This document shows, piece after piece, positions 54,492-63,844 of a DNA stretch of 64,000 nucleotides (positions are counted from its first letter, which is position 1; each line of letters starts with the position of its first letter). A program made the position numbers and the translations under genes. The notes beneath the pieces were generated by a model. That model had not been told where the DNA came from. It worked only from the letters and a program-made list of their open reading frames with translations, and searched no databases. Source of the DNA: an uncultured bacterium (GTDB taxonomy: Bacteria > Planctomycetota > JAJSAM01 > JAJVHW01); NCBI GenBank assembly GCA_937996235.1, contig CALKVK010000018.1:62001-126000 (forward strand), written 5' to 3'.

Positions 54492-55550
54492 TCAGCCCTT
54501 CGGCCACTTCGCGGCCTCGCCCTGCTCGACGATCACGTCGAGCTCGGAGAGCCGCAGCCGGTGCTTCTCGAGGATCTCGCCGCGCAGCTCGTTCAGGCGC
54601 GCGCGGTAGACCTTCGCGCGCTCGTCGCCCGCGGCGTCGCCGGGCACCTTGCGCGCGGCCTCGGCCGTCGCCTCCTCGAGCGCCTTGCACCAGGCGACGT
54701 ACACGGCCTTGCGGTCGTCCTCGGACATCCGCTCCCCGATCGACACGGGATCGACGTACTTCTTCGGGTCCTTCAGGTAGTCCTCGAGGTCTTCGGGGCG
54801 CCGGAAGCCGTAGCCGGTGATCTCCTTGAGCGCCGCGATGAGCGCCTTCGTGCACTCGGGCCGCGGACGCCAGCCGCGCTGGCCGCCGTACTTCGACTTC
54901 CACTTCGCCTTCGCGGCCTCGGCGTCGGCGCTGCCCTCGGCGCCGGTGTCGACGCTGACGGTGCCCGTCGCGAAGCTCTTCTCGTCCGGGTAGCGCTTGA
55001 AGAAGTCGAGCATCTCGCGCAGCGCGAAGTCGCTCTTCCAGCGGCCGAACACCTCGAACGTCGCCGCGACGATCCCGTCGTCGCCGTGGGTGACGAGCCC
55101 CTTCAGGTCCTTCTCGGCCTTGCGGTGCTCGAGAGCGCCGATCGAGCGCACCGCCGCCTGCACGACCTTGGCCTGCTCCTCGTCCGCCTCGTGCTCCTCG
55201 ATCAGCTTCTGCAGCCGCGGGCCGGCGCTCTTCGCCGACGTGAGCTGCAGCCCGAGCCCCGCCGCGGCGGCGGCGACGACGTTGCGGTCGGCGTCGTCGA
55301 GCAGCTTCATGAGGTCCTTCGCGACCTTCGGGTGCACGACCTTCGAGTAGGAGCGCAGCGCGCGCAGCTTGTAGTCGATGTCCGCCGTGTCGAACTCGCG
55401 CGCGAACGCGTCCTGCGCCGACTTCAGCGTCTTCGCGTCGACGTCGACGACCTCGTCGGCGGCGCGCGCCGCGGGCGGTGCGAGCAGCGCGGGCGTGGCG
55501 GCGAGCACGGCCGCGAGCAGCGTGGCGGCGATCGGGCGGCGCGGCGTCAT
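54492..55550 (-). CDS. Secreted HEAT-repeat protein
   Basis: This 352-residue protein has a signal peptide (ending AARAA) and HEAT-like helical repeats (AKDLMKLLDDADRNVVAAAA, KDLKGLVTHGDDGIVAATFEVF). A C-terminal helical region is rich in Lys/Glu (KAKWKSKYGGQRGW). It lies 19 bases downstream of a MoxR ATPase gene and is probably in its operon. A scaffold or chaperone-substrate role outside the membrane is plausible but unproven. GAGGAGAA precedes the ATG. Confidence 0.82.
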   Translation of the reverse strand: MTPRRPIAATLLAAVLAATPALLAPPAARAADEVVDVDAKTLKSAQDAFAREFDTADIDYKLRALRSYSKVVHPKVAKDLMKLLDDADRNVVAAAAAGLGLQLTSAKSAGPRLQKLIEEHEADEEQAKVVQAAVRSIGALEHRKAEKDLKGLVTHGDDGIVAATFEVFGRWKSDFALREMLDFFKRYPDEKSFATGTVSVDTGAEGSADAEAAKAKWKSKYGGQRGWRPRPECTKALIAALKEITGYGFRRPEDLEDYLKDPKKYVDPVSIGERMSEDDRKAVYVAWCKALEEATAEAARKVPGDAAGDERAKVYRARLNELRGEILEKHRLRLSELDVIVEQGEAAKWPKG

Positions 55551-55569
55551 GGTTCTCCTCCCTCGGGCC

Positions 55570-56652
55570 TCAGGTGCGGGCGGGCGCAGCCGCCGCGCGG
55601 CCGCGGAGACTACGCCAGATGCGACGCAGCGGTCCGCCGCGGCGCGCGCGGCGCTCCTCCGGGCGCCAGCCGTCGGGCGCCGCGACCGACTCGACGACGC
55701 GGCGCACGATCTCGTCGGCGCTCACGTCCTGCGCGACGGCGGTGAAGCTCGGCACGATGCGGTGCCCCATCACGGGCGCGACGACGGCACGCACGTCCGC
55801 GCAGTTCGGCGCGGCGCGTCCGTCGCACAGCGCACGGGCCTTCGCGACCATCACCAGCGCCTGCGGCGCACGCGGGCCGGCGCCCCACGAGATCAGGTCG
55901 CCGATGCCGGCGGCCGCCTCCGGTCCGGGGCGCGTGGCGCGCGCGAGGGCCGTGGCGTAGCGCAGGACGTCGTCGGGCGTGCGCGCGTCGCGCACCACGC
56001 GCTGCAGGCCGATGATCTCGTCGCGCGTGAGCACGGGTGCGAGGTCGGGCAGCGATCCGGCGACGGTGCGGCGCACGATCCGCCGCTCCTGCTCCTCTTC
56101 CGGGTAGTCCACCACGATGCGGACCAGGAAGCGGTCGAGCTGCGCGGCCGGGAGCTCGTACGTGCCCTCCTGCTCGATCGGGTTCTGCGTCGCGAGCACC
56201 ACGAACGGCGCGGGCAGCGGGCGGCTCGTGCCGGCCGACGTGACCGTACGCTCCTCCATGCCCTCCATCAGCGCGGCCTGCGTCTTCGGCGGCGTGCGGT
56301 TGATCTCGTCGGCGAGCAGGAGGTTCGTGAAGATCGGGCCGTGCACGAACCGGAAGCCGCGGCCGCCCTCGGGCAGATCGCAGAGCGTCTCGGCGCCGAC
56401 GATGTCGCCGGGCATCAGGTCCGGTGTGAACTGGATGCGCCGGAACTCGAGCTCGAACAGTTCCGCGACGGACGAGCAGAGCAGCGTCTTCGCGAGGCCC
56501 GGCACGCCGACGAGCAGACCGTGACCGTTGCAGAGGAGGCACGCGAGGACGAGGTCCACGACGTGTTCCATGCCCACGATGCGCGTGCCCAGGCGCGCGC
56601 GCAGCTCCTTCACGGCCCGCGGCAGGCTCTGGCGCAGCTCGGCGTCGGTCAT
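55570..56652 (-). CDS. MoxR-family AAA+ ATPase
   Basis: This 360-residue AAA+ chaperone has Walker A GVPGLAKT, the MoxR hallmark RIQFTPDLMPGDIVG, Walker B LLLADEINR, and sensor ATQNPIEQEGTYELPAAQLDRF. MoxR proteins usually work with a VWA-domain protein to insert metals or mature complexes. No VWA gene is adjacent here; the downstream partner is a secreted HEAT protein instead. It diverges from the GT4 gene across 44 bases. Confidence 0.94.
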   Translation of the reverse strand: MTDAELRQSLPRAVKELRARLGTRIVGMEHVVDLVLACLLCNGHGLLVGVPGLAKTLLCSSVAELFELEFRRIQFTPDLMPGDIVGAETLCDLPEGGRGFRFVHGPIFTNLLLADEINRTPPKTQAALMEGMEERTVTSAGTSRPLPAPFVVLATQNPIEQEGTYELPAAQLDRFLVRIVVDYPEEEQERRIVRRTVAGSLPDLAPVLTRDEIIGLQRVVRDARTPDDVLRYATALARATRPGPEAAAGIGDLISWGAGPRAPQALVMVAKARALCDGRAAPNCADVRAVVAPVMGHRIVPSFTAVAQDVSADEIVRRVVESVAAPDGWRPEERRARRGGPLRRIWRSLRGRAAAAPART

Positions 56653-56696
56653 GGCGGCATCGTACCCGCCCGCGAGGCGCGCGGACGGCGGATCCC

Positions 56697-57794
56697 GTGA
56701 GCCTGCGCGTGCTGCACCTGGCGACCACGCTCGACCGCGGCGGCGCCGAGAACGCGCTCCTCCACCTCGCCGCGGAACAGGTCCGCGCCGGTCACGAGGT
56801 GACGGCCGCGTGCCTGAAGGGCGCCGCGGAACTGGAGCCGGCGTTCGCGGACGCCGGCGTGCGCATCCAGCACGTCGGGCGCGACGGCTTCGGCGTCGCC
56901 GGAGCGGTCGCGCGCGCGCGCCGGCTCGTCGCGTCGCTCCGCCCGGAGGTGCTCCACACGCACCTGTTCAAGGCCGACACGCTCGGCGCGGCGCTCGCCG
57001 GACCGCGGCGGCGCGGCGCGCGGGTGCTCGTCTCGACGAAGCACAACGAGGACGTGTACCTGCGCGAGGCGGCGTGGCGCGCGCTCGGGCGGCGCGTGGC
57101 GGCGCGTGCCGACGCGCTCGTGGCGATCTCGCCGGGCGTCGCGCGCTTCGTGCGCGAGACGCTCGGCGACGCCGCGGCGCGCCTCGACGTGATCCCGTAC
57201 GGCCTCCCGCCGCTCGCGCGCGCGGGCGACGGCGCCGCGTTCCGCCGCGCGCACGGCATCGCCGCGGACGCGCCGCTCGCGCTCTGCGTCGCGCGTCTCG
57301 CGGAGCAGAAGGACCACGCGACGCTCCTCGCCGCGTGGCGCGCGCTGCCGTCTCCGCCGCACCTCGTGCTGCTCGGACGCGGGCCGCTCGAGACGGAGCT
57401 GCGCCGCCGAGTGCAGGGGCTGCCGGTGACCTTCGCCGGCTTCGTCGACGACCCCGCCGACGCGTACGCCGCGGCCGACGTCGTGGTGCTCGCGTCGCGC
57501 CACGAGGGCCTCGGGCTCGTGCTGCTCGAGGCCGCGCAGCACGGCGTCCCGGCGGTCGCGACGCGCGTCGGCGGGATCCCCGACGTCGTGGAGGACGGCG
57601 CGACGGGGCTGCTCGTCCCCGCGGGCGACGCGACGGCGCTCGCGGGCGCCGTCGCGTGTGTGTTCGCGGACGCCGCGCTGCGGACGCGGCTCGGCGGCGC
57701 CGCGCGCGAGCGCGTCGCAGCGCGTCACGCGCTCGGACCGTACGCCGCCGCACACGAACGGCTCTACCGCGAGCTGCTCGGGGCGCGCGCATGA
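56697..57794 (+). CDS. GT4-family glycosyltransferase (first of a pair)
   Basis: This 365-residue GT-B enzyme has an N-terminal acceptor domain (LHLATTLDRGGAENALL, HTHLFKADTLGA) and a C-terminal sugar-nucleotide domain with LVLLGRGPLE and the EX7E-type segment SRHEGLGLVLLEAAQHGVP. It adds a sugar from a nucleotide donor to a cell-surface glycan or lipid. The next gene overlaps by 4 bases (ATGA) and belongs to the same family. Confidence 0.92.
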   Translation: MSLRVLHLATTLDRGGAENALLHLAAEQVRAGHEVTAACLKGAAELEPAFADAGVRIQHVGRDGFGVAGAVARARRLVASLRPEVLHTHLFKADTLGAALAGPRRRGARVLVSTKHNEDVYLREAAWRALGRRVAARADALVAISPGVARFVRETLGDAAARLDVIPYGLPPLARAGDGAAFRRAHGIAADAPLALCVARLAEQKDHATLLAAWRALPSPPHLVLLGRGPLETELRRRVQGLPVTFAGFVDDPADAYAAADVVVLASRHEGLGLVLLEAAQHGVPAVATRVGGIPDVVEDGATGLLVPAGDATALAGAVACVFADAALRTRLGGAARERVAARHALGPYAAAHERLYRELLGARA

Positions 57795-58900
57795 GCGACG
57801 GACCGCGCGTGCTCGTCGTCGCGCGCCCCGGCACAGGCGGCGCCGGTCGTGTGCTCGACGCACTGCTGCGCACGCTCCCCGCGCGCGGCGTGCGCGGCGT
57901 CGCCGCACTGTCGGGGACGGAGAGCACGCAGCTCCTCGAGACCGCGCAGGAGCACGGCTGGGAGACGATCCGGCTCGACCTGCGACGCGAGATCAGTCCG
58001 GTGCACGACGCACGCGCCGCGCTCCGGCTGCGGCGCATCGCACGCGGCTGCGACCTCGTCCACGCGCACGCCGCGAAGGCCGGGGCGCTCGCGCGCCTCG
58101 CGCTGCCGCTGCGCAAGGGCGTGCCGGTGGTCTATGCGCCGCACGGCTTCTTCTTCACGTACCACGCCGAGGGCAGCGCGGCGTGGCGCCGCTACCTCGC
58201 GCTCGAACAGCGGCTCGCGCCGCGCACGACGCTGCTCCACTGCGTGAGCGCGGCCGAGCGCGACGTCGCCGTCGAGCACGGACTCGCGACGGAGGAGGGC
58301 TGCCACGTCCTCACCAACCCGCTCCCGCCCGAGCGGCCGGGCGACGCGGCGCGCCTGCCTGCGCAGGACGGGGCGCGCCCGCTCGTCGTCATGGCCGCGC
58401 GCCTCGCCGAGCCGAAGGACCCGGAGACGTTCGTGCGCGCCGCGGCGGCGGTGTCGGCCCGCACGGGTGCGCGCTTCGCGCTCGTCGGTGACGGTCCGCT
58501 CGCGGACGCGACGCGACGCGCCGCAGGCGACGCGCCCGTCACGTTCCTGCCGCCGGACACGCCGGTGCGCGCGCTGCTGCGCCGCGCCGCGGTGGCCGTG
58601 CTCGCGACGCGGAGCGAGGCGTTCCCGCTCTTCGTCGTCGAGGCGCTCGCAGAGGGCGTCCCCGCCGTGCTCTCCGACCTGCCCGGCTGCCGCGAGGCGG
58701 GCGGCGACGCCGCGCTCTACGTGCCGCCCGGATCGCCGCAGGCCCTCGCGGACGCGCTCGTGCGCCTGCTCGGCGACGCAGCGCTGCACGCGCGGCTCGC
58801 GGGCGCGGCCCGGGCACGCGGGCCGCAGTTCGACGAGGCGCGCTGGGCCGACGGCGTCGTCGCGATGTACGGGCGCGTGCTGCACCCGCCCCGGCGCTGA
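57791..58900 (+). CDS. GT4-family glycosyltransferase (second of a pair)
   Basis: This 369-residue GT-B enzyme has ARPGTGGAGRVLDALL near the start, LVHAHAAKAGALARLA, and the donor site TRSEAFPLFVVEALAEGVP. The central YAPHGFFFTYH is the block typical of GT4 proteins acting on undecaprenyl-linked sugars in exopolysaccharide loci. The preceding gene is a relative, so the two may add successive sugars. Acceptors are unknown. Confidence 0.92.
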   Translation: MSDGPRVLVVARPGTGGAGRVLDALLRTLPARGVRGVAALSGTESTQLLETAQEHGWETIRLDLRREISPVHDARAALRLRRIARGCDLVHAHAAKAGALARLALPLRKGVPVVYAPHGFFFTYHAEGSAAWRRYLALEQRLAPRTTLLHCVSAAERDVAVEHGLATEEGCHVLTNPLPPERPGDAARLPAQDGARPLVVMAARLAEPKDPETFVRAAAAVSARTGARFALVGDGPLADATRRAAGDAPVTFLPPDTPVRALLRRAAVAVLATRSEAFPLFVVEALAEGVPAVLSDLPGCREAGGDAALYVPPGSPQALADALVRLLGDAALHARLAGAARARGPQFDEARWADGVVAMYGRVLHPPRR

Positions 58901-58906
58901 CCGGCG

Positions 58907-59806
58907 TCAGCGGCGGCGCTGCACCAGCACGACGCCCGCGAGCACGAGCGCGCCGCCCGTCCAGAACGCAGGCCCCAGGTCCTGGTCGCCGCGCAGCCAG
59001 CCCGCCCACGCGAGGAGCGCCGACAGCGCGGCCGTCGCGGCGGGCTGCGCGTTGGCGCAGATCGCGACCTGCACGGGCTCGAGGTGCCGCAGCATCCCGT
59101 TCCAGAGCAGCATCATGAACGTGCTCGTGACGGCCGCGAGCCACGCGACGCCCACCCAGCCGCGCGCGTCCACCGCGGCGTAGTCGGTCGCGCGCAGCGG
59201 CCCGACGCAGAACGGCAGCAGCACGAGCGCGCCGATCACGAGCGACCACGCCGTGACCACGCGCGCGTCGTGGCGCTTCGCGAGCACGCGTGCGGCGATG
59301 GTGTACGCCGCCCACACGAGCACGCCGACGGCGATCCAGAGGTCGCCGTGGCGCAGCGCCGCCGCCTGCGTGCCGCTCTCCCACGGCCGCAGCAGCACGA
59401 GCACACCGGCGAGCGCGAGCAGGACGCCGAGCGCCCGCCCGCGCGACGGCGCGCGGCGCTCGAGAGCGGCGGTCATGAGCAGCACGACGACGGGCGTCAG
59501 CGCGTAGAGCAGCGCCGGGTGCGACGGCGCCGTGTGGCGCATCCCGCGCACGAACACGTACTGGTTGAGCGGCACGAGCAGGACGCCGAGCCCGCCCACC
59601 TGCAGCCACTCGCGCGGCGTGAAGCGCGGGCGCGGGATGGCGCTCCCGGTGAGCAGCAGCACGAGCAGCGCGGCGCCGCCGGCGCGCAGCATCGTCAGCG
59701 CGGCCGGGCTCGCGAACTGCACGGCGGCGGGCTTGACGAGCACGTACGTCAGCGCCGCGCACACCACGTGCAGCGCCATGGAGAGATAGGCGCGGACGCG
59801 CGTCAT
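58907..59806 (-). CDS. DMT-superfamily (EamA) transporter
   Basis: This 299-residue protein has ten predicted membrane helices in two EamA halves. The first half has LVPLNQYVFVRGMRHTAPSHPALLYALTPV, the usual EamA core, and the second has MLLWNGMLRHLEPVQVAICANAQP. It exports or imports a small metabolite. It lies 7 bases after the GT9 gene and may belong to the same transcript, though a link to glycan synthesis is not established. Confidence 0.9.
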   Translation of the reverse strand: MTRVRAYLSMALHVVCAALTYVLVKPAAVQFASPAALTMLRAGGAALLVLLLTGSAIPRPRFTPREWLQVGGLGVLLVPLNQYVFVRGMRHTAPSHPALLYALTPVVVLLMTAALERRAPSRGRALGVLLALAGVLVLLRPWESGTQAAALRHGDLWIAVGVLVWAAYTIAARVLAKRHDARVVTAWSLVIGALVLLPFCVGPLRATDYAAVDARGWVGVAWLAAVTSTFMMLLWNGMLRHLEPVQVAICANAQPAATAALSALLAWAGWLRGDQDLGPAFWTGGALVLAGVVLVQRRR

Positions 59807-59813
59807 CCCGCGC

Positions 59814-60914
59814 TCAGACGCTCCGACGCGGGGGCGGCGCGACGCGTGCGCGCGGCGGCTGCCCGAGCGCCGCCTCGCACGCGGCGACGACCGGCGCGGC
59901 GGCGAGATCCTCCATGCAGCGGTGGTGCGCGAGCGGGCAGACCTTCTCGTGGCAGGGCATGCACTCGAGCAGCGGCGCGAGCCGCACCACCGAGCCGCGC
60001 GCCCGCGGCTGGTCGGTCATCATCGGATCGGTCGAGCCCATCACGCAGACGACGGGCACGTCGAACGCGATCGCGAAGTGCCGCGGGCCCGTGTCGGTCG
60101 TGACCATCAGCGCGAGACGCGCGACGACGCTCTTCAGCCCCGCGAGCGACAGCACCGCGTCGCTCGTGCGGATGACGTCGGGCACGCCTGCCGCCACGAT
60201 CGCGTCCTCGACGGCGCGCCCGAGCGCCTCCTCGCCGGGGCCGCAGAGCACCACGGGACGCAGACCGCGGCGCGCGCGCAGCGCGGCCGCGACCTCGCCG
60301 AAGCGGTCGGCGCGCCAGTGCTTGCTCGGTCCGAACGCCGCGCCCACGTTCACGCCGAGGAGCGGAGTGCCTGCGGCGCCGTGACGCGCGACGAACGCGT
60401 CGGCCTCGCGCTCGCCGGCCGCGGTGACGGCGAGCTCGGCGTCCTCCGCGAGCACCTCGCACCCGAGATGCCGCGCGAGGTCCAGGTAGTACTGCGGCAT
60501 CGGGCGCGGCACGCGGCGGTGGCCGCGCATCGGCGGCACCAGGCGGTCGGTGAGCAGGAAGCCGCGTCCGCCGTAGGACCAGCCGAGGCGCCGCGGGATG
60601 CCCGCGAGGCGCATCAGGAGGGCCGACGAGAACGAGTTCGGGCACACGACCGCGAGGTCGTAGCGGCGTGTCCGCAGCTCGCGTGCGAGCCGCCGCATGC
60701 CGCCGAACCCCGCGTGCTCGCCCTTGCGGCGGTAGGGCACGACGTCGTCGATGCCCGCGAAGCCCTCGAGGACGAGCGCGCCGCCGGGCTGCGTGAGCAC
60801 GTCGAGCCGCGCGCGCGGATACGCCTCGCGCAGCGTGCGCAGGAGCGGCGTCGCCATGACGACGTCGCCGAGCCAGTTCGGCGCGCGGACGAGGATGCGG
60901 TCGAAGGCCTCCAT
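59814..60914 (-). CDS. waaF: GT9-family heptosyltransferase (LPS heptosyltransferase II-like)
   Basis: This 366-residue GT-B enzyme carries the GT9 hallmarks: ILVRAPNWLGDVVMATPLLR at the start, GVNVGAAFGPSKHW, and DTGPRHFAIAFDVPVVCVMGSTDP for ADP-heptose binding. The match to WaaF (PNWLGD, then GPSKRW-like) is close. It should add heptose to lipid A core, which implies an LPS-type outer membrane. CMPCHEKVCPLAHHRCM near the end is a Cys-rich insert typical of this subgroup. The symbol is given by family resemblance. Confidence 0.88.
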   Translation of the reverse strand: MEAFDRILVRAPNWLGDVVMATPLLRTLREAYPRARLDVLTQPGGALVLEGFAGIDDVVPYRRKGEHAGFGGMRRLARELRTRRYDLAVVCPNSFSSALLMRLAGIPRRLGWSYGGRGFLLTDRLVPPMRGHRRVPRPMPQYYLDLARHLGCEVLAEDAELAVTAAGEREADAFVARHGAAGTPLLGVNVGAAFGPSKHWRADRFGEVAAALRARRGLRPVVLCGPGEEALGRAVEDAIVAAGVPDVIRTSDAVLSLAGLKSVVARLALMVTTDTGPRHFAIAFDVPVVCVMGSTDPMMTDQPRARGSVVRLAPLLECMPCHEKVCPLAHHRCMEDLAAAPVVAACEAALGQPPRARVAPPPRRSV

Positions 60915-60967
60915 GCCGCGTGGAAGCTACGCCCGGGGCGGCGTGCCCCGCGCAAGATCGCGGGCGC

Positions 60968-61942
60968 TCACGCGCGCAGGAAGCGCACGAGCCCGCGCCC
61001 GAGGAACCACGCTGCGAGGCGCAGCTCGGCGGACTTCGCAGGTCGCTTCGCCGGGCGCACGAGCCACGTGAGCGCGTCGCGCAGCGCGTCGGTCGCCATC
61101 CGCAGCAGGAACAGCGGCTTGAACGCGATGCGGTAGAGCACGCCGAGCTCGATCCCGTGGAAGCGGTCGACGTAGCGGAAGAGGCTCTCGAGGTACCACG
61201 CGAGCGCGGGTCCGCGGCGCGGGTCGCTGCTGGCGCCGCCGCGGTGACGCACGGTCGCGCCGGGCACGAAGCGCACGCGCCGGCCGCGCGCGGCGAGGCG
61301 GCGGCAGAGGTCGGCCTCCTCGAAGTAGAGGAAGTAGCGCTCGTCGAAGCCGCCGAGGGCGTCGAGGTCGGTGCGGCGCACGGCGAGCGCGGCCCCGAGG
61401 ACGACGGGCACGTCGTCCTCGCGCGCGTCCGGCGCCTTGTAGCGCTCGTACGCGCGCGCTCCGAGCCGCACGAAGCGCAGCGCGGTGTGCTGGTGGAGCA
61501 GCGCCAGCGGCGTCGGGTGCCCGCGCACCGAGGGCTGCGGCGCGCCGTCGTCGCCCACGACCGCAGGGCCCGCGGCGCCGGCGCCCGCGTCGCCGTCGAG
61601 GGCCGCGACGAGCCCCGCGAGCGCACCCGGCAGCACGGTCGTGTCGGCGTTCAGGAAGAGCACGTGCCGCGCGCCCGGCACGCGCGCCGCGCCCTGGTTG
61701 CACGCCGCGCCGAACCCCGCGTTGCGGCCGTTCGCGACCACCTCAACGCGCTCTCCGAACCGCTCGCGCGCGGCGCGTGCGGTGCCGTCCTGCGACGCGT
61801 TGTCGACGAGCACGACGGACGCGGCCACGGCGTCGCCCGCGGCGACCTCGAGCACGCTCGCGAGACACGCCAGCGTGCGCTCGCGCGTCTCGTACGAGAC
61901 GACGACGACGGCAAGATCGCACGCCGCCGCGGCGTCGCTCAC
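60968..61942 (-). CDS. GT2-family glycosyltransferase (rhamnosyltransferase-like)
   Basis: This 324-residue GT-A enzyme has AVVVVSYETRERTLACL, VVLVDNASQDGT, NAGFGAACNQG, the metal-binding FLNADTTV and FDERYFLYFEEADLCRRL. This is the order of WbbL-type rhamnosyltransferases. A C-terminal amphipathic segment may sit on the membrane. The GTG start overlaps the upstream gene (GTGA). It transfers a sugar to a lipid-linked glycan; the donor is unconfirmed. Confidence 0.93.
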   Translation of the reverse strand: MSDAAAACDLAVVVVSYETRERTLACLASVLEVAAGDAVAASVVLVDNASQDGTARAARERFGERVEVVANGRNAGFGAACNQGAARVPGARHVLFLNADTTVLPGALAGLVAALDGDAGAGAAGPAVVGDDGAPQPSVRGHPTPLALLHQHTALRFVRLGARAYERYKAPDAREDDVPVVLGAALAVRRTDLDALGGFDERYFLYFEEADLCRRLAARGRRVRFVPGATVRHRGGASSDPRRGPALAWYLESLFRYVDRFHGIELGVLYRIAFKPLFLLRMATDALRDALTWLVRPAKRPAKSAELRLAAWFLGRGLVRFLRA

Positions 61943-62952
61943 GCGGATGCCCCGCCGCGCGCCAGGTCGGCCAGCGCCTGCGCGGTGCGCGGTCCGACGA
62001 CGTCCACCGACCAGTTCGCGAGCACTTCCGCGCGTCCGCGGCGCCCCAGATCGGCCGCGACGTCGCGCTCGGCGTGCAGTCGCGCGAGCGCGCTCCCGAA
62101 CGACTCCGCGTCGGGCGCGAGCAGCGCCGCGCGTCCCCGGTCCGCGATCTCGACGTTCACGCCGACCGGGCTCGCCACCGACGCCACGCCGCACGCCATG
62201 TACTGCAGCAGCTTGAAGCCGCACTTGCCGCGACTCCACGCGTCGTCGGTGAGCGGCATCAGGCCGACGTCGAGGGAGCGCAGGAAGGTCAGCTCGGCCT
62301 CCTCGGACCACGGCGTGAACTCCACCGGGACCGGCAGCTCGGGCGGCTGGTCGGCGCAGACGGCGACACGCACGTCGGCGTGCGCCGCGACGAGCCGTGC
62401 GAGCGGCGCGGCCACGGCGGCGAGGTAGGGACGCGTCGAGCGCGAGCCGATCCAGCCGATGCGGAACGTCGCGCGCGGTTCCGGCGGCGAAGCCGCGGGG
62501 GCGTAACGCGCCGTGTCGACGGGCGTCGGCGCCGTGACGCAGCGTGTCCCGGGTGCGGCCGCGGACACGGCGGCGTGCAGGACGGCGTTCCCCGCGAGCA
62601 CGAGGTCGGCGGCGCGGACGGTCGCGCGGAAGCGCGCCGCGCGCACGCGCGAGTGCAGGTCGCCGCGGAACGGGTCGCGGTGCATCACGGCGTCGTCGAC
62701 GTCGAACGCGAGCCGCGGCACGGCGCGCCGCAGCAGCAGGAGCTCGGCGCGCGTGAACAGCTTGCGCTGCAGCACGACGACGTCGGCCGCGGCGGCGCGG
62801 CGGAACAGCTCGATGCGCTCGCGCAGCCGCTTCGGGATCTCGTCCACGACGAGTTCTCCGAAGCCCGCCGCGACGAGGTGCGGCCGCAGCGCGCGCACGC
62901 GGTGGCGCACGACCGGGCCGAGGGCGTCGGCGGTGAGGACGTGCAGCCTCAC
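61939..62952 (-). CDS. Glycosyltransferase, GT4-like
   Basis: This 337-residue GT-B protein has a reduced N-terminal domain (VVRHRVRALRPHL, DVVVLQRKLFTRAELLLL, LAFDVDDAVMHRDPF) and a C-terminal donor domain (RIGWIGSRSTRPYL, DVGLMPLTDDAWSRGKCGFKLLQYMACG). The last block is the sugar-nucleotide site of GT4-type enzymes. GTG overlaps the methyltransferase stop and its own stop overlaps the GT2 start, so these three are tightly coupled. Confidence 0.88.
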   Translation of the reverse strand: MRLHVLTADALGPVVRHRVRALRPHLVAAGFGELVVDEIPKRLRERIELFRRAAAADVVVLQRKLFTRAELLLLRRAVPRLAFDVDDAVMHRDPFRGDLHSRVRAARFRATVRAADLVLAGNAVLHAAVSAAAPGTRCVTAPTPVDTARYAPAASPPEPRATFRIGWIGSRSTRPYLAAVAAPLARLVAAHADVRVAVCADQPPELPVPVEFTPWSEEAELTFLRSLDVGLMPLTDDAWSRGKCGFKLLQYMACGVASVASPVGVNVEIADRGRAALLAPDAESFGSALARLHAERDVAADLGRRGRAEVLANWSVDVVGPRTAQALADLARGGASA

Positions 62953-63674
62953 GACGCCTCGGGCCGCCGCGCGGTGACGAGGAAGCCCGTCGTGTGCGCG
63001 CGCCGCGTGTCGAGCGGGTCGAGCGCGATGCAGAGCGCCGGCACGAGCACGGTGAAGAACAGCATCGAGAAGGGCTCGAGGAGCAGGAACACGACGCGCC
63101 AGACGAGCCGCCGCCCCTTCGGGAACAGGTGCCGGTGCGCGGCCTGGACCTTGTCGCCGAGGAACGCGAAGTACCCGCCCTCCGGCTCGATGCGCTCCGC
63201 CTCGAGCCCCGCGCGCCGCAGCAGCAGCGCCAGCCCGTGGCGCGTGTAGCGGAAGTAGTCGTGCGGCTCCTGGTGCTCCTTGAACGCGAGCGGCGCGGTC
63301 ATGTGCAGCCGCCCCCCCGGGCGCAGCACGCGACGCACCTCGTCCAGGAACACCTGCGGATCGGTCAGGTGCTCGAGGGTCTCGGTGCAGAGCACGTGGT
63401 CGAACGCGGCGTCGCGGAGCGGCATGCGCAGCAGGTCGCCGGAGACGTTCAGCGCCGTGTAGTCCCAGCGCGGATCGCCGCGACCGTCGTCGAGCCCGAC
63501 GTAGCGCGCGTGCGCGAAGTGCGCGCGGTAGCGTCCCTCGCCCGCGCCGGCGTCGAGCACACGTTCCCCGGGCGACACGCTGCGCGCACTGCGCTCCACG
63601 AATCGGGACACCGCCGTCCTGTGGAGGTCCAGTCGGGCGCGCAAGGAGCGGGGCAGGAGCGAGCGCAGACGCAC
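62949..63674 (-). CDS. SAM-dependent class I methyltransferase
   Basis: This 241-residue protein has the SAM motifs VLDAGAGEGRY (motif I), a D in YVGLDDGRGD, DHVLCTETLEHL (motif post-I) and VRRVLRPGGRLHMTAPL. It ends in a membrane-seeking hydrophobic segment (VFLLLEPFSMLFFTVLVPALCIAL), so it is probably membrane-bound. It begins the leftward glycan operon with a GTG start. It may methylate a glycan or lipid. Confidence 0.92.
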   Translation of the reverse strand: MRLRSLLPRSLRARLDLHRTAVSRFVERSARSVSPGERVLDAGAGEGRYRAHFAHARYVGLDDGRGDPRWDYTALNVSGDLLRMPLRDAAFDHVLCTETLEHLTDPQVFLDEVRRVLRPGGRLHMTAPLAFKEHQEPHDYFRYTRHGLALLLRRAGLEAERIEPEGGYFAFLGDKVQAAHRHLFPKGRRLVWRVVFLLLEPFSMLFFTVLVPALCIALDPLDTRRAHTTGFLVTARRPEAS

Positions 63675-63844
63675 GGCGTCGATCGTCGGAAGTCCCTTCG
63701 GGGCCTCGCAGTAGAGCAGGCGCGGCGGGGAGCGTCCACGCGCTCCCGGTGCGGCGCCGCGGCGTTCGGCGCCGCCGGGCGCCGCTGGTATGCTGCTTGC
63801 TGTCCGAAGAGGGGCCCGGACCCGCCTGCCGCAGGAGACCCGCC
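63675..63844. promoter_or_regulatory. Divergent intergenic region
   Basis: These 170 bases separate the leftward glycan operon from the last rightward gene and must hold promoters for both. An AT-richer patch around 63787-63805 (TATGCTGCTTGCTG) is the most promoter-like spot. A ribosome site (CAGGAGA) lies before the ATG at 63845. Nothing else is evident. Confidence 0.3.

Noticed and set aside
63675..63844. A tRNA or small RNA gene in the last divergent gap
   Set aside because: No cloverleaf or TTCGA arm was found, and the gap is explained by two promoters.
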